Shown here: positions 44,883-45,471 of the stretch, piece by piece | Layout: every line of letters begins with the position of its first letter | Numbering within the stretch: the first letter of the stretch is position 1 | DNA from: Rhodobacter ferrooxidans | Lineage (GTDB): Bacteria; Pseudomonadota; Alphaproteobacteria; Rhodobacterales; Rhodobacteraceae | NCBI RefSeq assembly: GCF_000176015.1 | Contig: NZ_ACYY01000026.1 | Span: 1 to 45,471, forward strand | DNA: 45,471 nucleotides | Direction of reading: 5' to 3' | Translations under genes and position numbers: made by a program | Notes under the pieces: generated by a model | What the model was told of the DNA's origin: nothing | The model's database searches: none | What the model saw: the letters and a program-made list of their open reading frames with translations, nothing else

Positions 44883-45471
44883 CTAGAAAAGACTGCCCTG
44901 ATCCGGCCCCGGCTCGCCTGCCTTGCGCGGTTTCGCGGCGCGCAGCCCCAGCGCCATGCGGCCATCGTGGAACTCCAGCTCCAGCGCCGCCGCCCGTTCT
45001 GCCAAGGCCTTCGAGGTGACCACCGCGCCATCGCCGCGCACCACCACATAGCCGCGCCGCAGGGTCTCGGCATAGCCCAGCGTCGCCCGAGTGCGCTCCA
45101 GCGCCTCCAGCCGGTCCGACAGCCGCGCCAACCGCTGCTTCTGCGCCGCCTGCAACCGCGCGTCCAAAGCGGCCAGATCGGCCCGCCCGCGCTGCACCTG
45201 CCGCCCGGCATCGGCCAGCAGCCGCGCCAGCGCCGGGGCCAGTCGCGCCGAAAGTGCCAAGGCCCGGTCCCCCGCCCGCTCCAGCCGCCGCGCCTGCCCG
45301 GCCTCCAGCCCGCGGCCCAGATCGGCCAGCCGCTCGCCGCGCCGCGCCAGCATGTCGGCCAGCACCCGCACCCGCAGATGCGCCGCCAGCGGCTGCAGCC
45401 GCGCTCGCTGCCGCGCCACCGCCGCCGCCAGCGCCGGCGACAGCCGCCCCGCCCACAGATCGAACCGCTGC
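44883..45471 (-). CDS. xseA: Exodeoxyribonuclease VII large subunit, C-terminal part (5' end outside window)
   Basis: The C-terminal about 196 residues of XseA, whose start lies beyond the right edge. The subunit works with XseB to degrade single-stranded DNA. Seen here is the long Arg/Ala/Leu-rich coiled-coil region (LARLSDRLEALERTRA and earlier heptads) and the conserved end TLGYAETLRRGYVVVRGDGAVVTSKAL followed by LEFHDGRMALGL, which is the typical XseA C-terminus. It ends at TAG 44883, three bases after the convergent paralogue B stop. Confidence 0.88.
   Translation of the reverse strand, partial: QRFDLWAGRLSPALAAAVARQRARLQPLAAHLRVRVLADMLARRGERLADLGRGLEAGQARRLERAGDRALALSARLAPALARLLADAGRQVQRGRADLAALDARLQAAQKQRLARLSDRLEALERTRATLGYAETLRRGYVVVRGDGAVVTSKALAERAAALELEFHDGRMALGLRAAKPRKAGEPGPDQGSLF

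Overview
The window looks like chromosomal DNA of an alphaproteobacterium of the Rhodobacteraceae/Paracoccaceae type (Rhodobacter, Gemmobacter or Tabrizicola-like). The basis is high GC, a gene-transfer-agent (GTA) remnant placed beside fabG-acpP-fabF-mltG, an opgG-opgI-opgH-opgC glucan operon of the Rhodobacter type, and intergenic repeats and terminators of a recurring Rhodobacteraceae-like form. All assignments come from reading translated sequence; no database search was run.

Layout. 1-5352 (minus): a very large secreted protein made of DUF11-type modules, running off the left edge. 5624-15080: a complete autoinducer-2 (AI-2) uptake and processing locus, with lsrG-lsrE-lsrA-lsrC-lsrD-lsrB-lsrF on the minus strand divergent from lsrR-lsrK on the plus strand. 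AI-2 is imported by LsrBACD, phosphorylated by LsrK and processed by LsrG and LsrF; LsrR represses from the shared intergenic region, which carries a perfect 7-bp inverted repeat. 15461-18929 (plus): a tight six-gene operon of an ArsR regulator, a DUF318/ArsP-type permease, a small thioredoxin, a rhodanese with a Cys-rich tail, an OsmC-like protein and a CDF metal transporter, probably a metalloid or thiol-linked detoxification unit.

19150-25304 (minus): fabG-acpP-(arginase-family gene)-fabF-mltG, followed by what remains of a GTA structural cluster. Only the small terminase gene g1 is intact; g2 (large terminase) is cut after its N-terminal part and joined directly, out of frame, to the last part of g15, so the whole head-tail cluster has been deleted. 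25305-30424: a DMT transporter remnant, a lipid A acyltransferase-like gene, a DUF1223 gene and aconitase. 30891-35617: the opgGIHC osmoregulated periplasmic glucan operon. 35618-37061: an AT-richer island with an orphan secreted protein. 37251-39776: a serralysin-like metalloprotease with PPC and RTX repeats. 39887-42509 (minus): ftsY, a DMT transporter and yciB. 42745-43953: an AlkB-type alkane monooxygenase. 44030-44879: two tandem paralogous small secreted proteins. 44883-45471: the 3' part of xseA.

The most notable points are the GTA deletion scar, the lsr locus with a 12-bp minisatellite encoding an extra LsrG tail, the ArsR-permease-thioredoxin-rhodanese-OsmC-CDF operon, an arginase-family gene with a changed metal-binding motif inside the fatty-acid cluster, and a dispersed hairpin-associated repeat found at several gene ends.
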